A stretch of 64,000 bases of DNA from Mogibacterium neglectum (GTDB lineage Bacteria; Bacillota; Clostridia; Peptostreptococcales; Anaerovoracaceae), in contig NZ_CP128647.1 in NCBI RefSeq assembly GCF_030644205.1, positions 620,001 through 684,000 on the forward strand. The letters are read 5' to 3'. The position numbers and the translations under genes were made by a program. Positions 63,830 to 64,000 of this stretch are shown in pieces (positions within the stretch are counted from its first letter, which is position 1; each line of letters opens with the position of its first letter). Under the pieces are notes generated by a model. That model was not told the DNA's origin, did no database searches, and saw only the letters and a program-made list of their open reading frames with translations.

Positions 63830-64000
63830 ATGAAAGTATCACTTAATTGGGTAAAAGAATATATCGATATACCTGTGGATTTGACGAATTCTCAAATTGC
63901 ATATGATTTAACTATGAGAACTGTTGAGGTTGAAGATGTTGTTGATACTGCTGAAAAGTTCCATGATGTTGTTGTTGGTAAGATTACAGCAGTTAATGCG
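63830..64000 (+). CDS. pheT: Phenylalanyl-tRNA synthetase beta subunit, 3' end outside window
   Basis: The first 57 codons are present, starting at ATG 63830 after AGGAGGG. MKVSLNWVKEYIDIPVDLTN and MRTVEVEDVVD are the typical PheT N-terminus, and the end HDVVVGKITAV leads into the tRNA-binding domain. The frame is open to the last base. Confidence 0.95.
   Translation, partial: MKVSLNWVKEYIDIPVDLTNSQIAYDLTMRTVEVEDVVDTAEKFHDVVVGKITAVNA

Overview
The window is a chromosomal segment of a low-GC, Gram-positive-type anaerobe. The evidence is a Clostridia-like division and cell-wall (dcw) cluster starting at mraZ, a purR/glmU/prs/pth/mfd/rqcP neighbourhood like that of Bacillus and Clostridium, a SpoVB-like flippase, a K+-dependent membrane pyrophosphatase, and a complete rRNA operon. 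From the 16S sequence my best guess is Eubacteriales Family XIII (Mogibacterium and relatives). That is recognition from memory, not a search. GTG and TTG starts are common (lgt, murC, ftsW, the L,D-transpeptidase, the PHP protein and others).

Layout. 1-3003: end of an AGCS amino-acid symporter, a degenerate SDR protein and an acyl-ACP thioesterase. 3050-17260: dcw cluster in the order mraZ, rsmH, ftsL, (terminator), ftsI-type PBP, murF, mraY, murD, ftsW, murG, ftsQ/divIB, ftsZ, a TrmH-type methyltransferase and zapA. MurE and ftsA are not here and murC lies 18 kb away. 17250-25147: mutS2, DUF523, argS, a radical-SAM-like protein that has lost two of its three cluster cysteines, a TPR protein and a YwaF-like membrane protein. 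25189-25545: tRNA-Asn, -Leu and initiator -fMet with their own promoter and terminator. 25934-29522 (minus strand): a YprB-like exonuclease carrying a GC-rich palindromic insert, then lgt-ychF. 29625-30227: six tRNAs with a strong promoter and a terminator. 30323-33515: L,D-transpeptidase, PHP-domain protein and purR. 33600-44512: murC, an acetyltransferase-only GlmU, prs, pth, mfd, a SpoVB-like flippase, hup, an orphan membrane protein and rqcP. 44895-45329: a stand-alone LytTR regulator. 45611-51250: rrn operon (two tandem promoters, 16S, tRNA-Ile, 23S, 5S, tRNA-Glu, tRNA-Leu, terminator). 51430-58834: a Tad/Flp type IVb pilus locus (TadZ-like, CpaF, TadB, TadC, Flp pilin, pseudopilins, a DUF5702 protein and two accessory proteins). 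59141-64000: a DUF3793-DUF2325 pair, secG, hppA, pheS and the start of pheT.

How the genes fit together. Much of the window serves envelope growth and division: lipid II synthesis (murC, murD, murF, mraY, murG, GlmU domain), flipping and polymerisation (SpoVB-like, ftsW, PBP), the divisome (ftsL, ftsQ, ftsZ, zapA), crosslinking (L,D-transpeptidase) and lipoprotein maturation (lgt). The rest is translation (rRNA, 12 tRNAs, argS, pheST, pth, rqcP, ychF) and genome maintenance (mutS2, mfd, hup).

The most unusual items are: a perfect Shine-Dalgarno followed by a start-stop pair ahead of the Flp pilin gene; the radical-SAM-like protein without a complete cluster motif; the palindromic element inserted in frame in an exonuclease gene; duplicated His/Cys modules in a pilus protein; the GlmU acetyltransferase half alone; and 10-bp-phased repeats over the mraZ promoter. 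I found no CRISPR array, insertion sequence, prophage or T-box.
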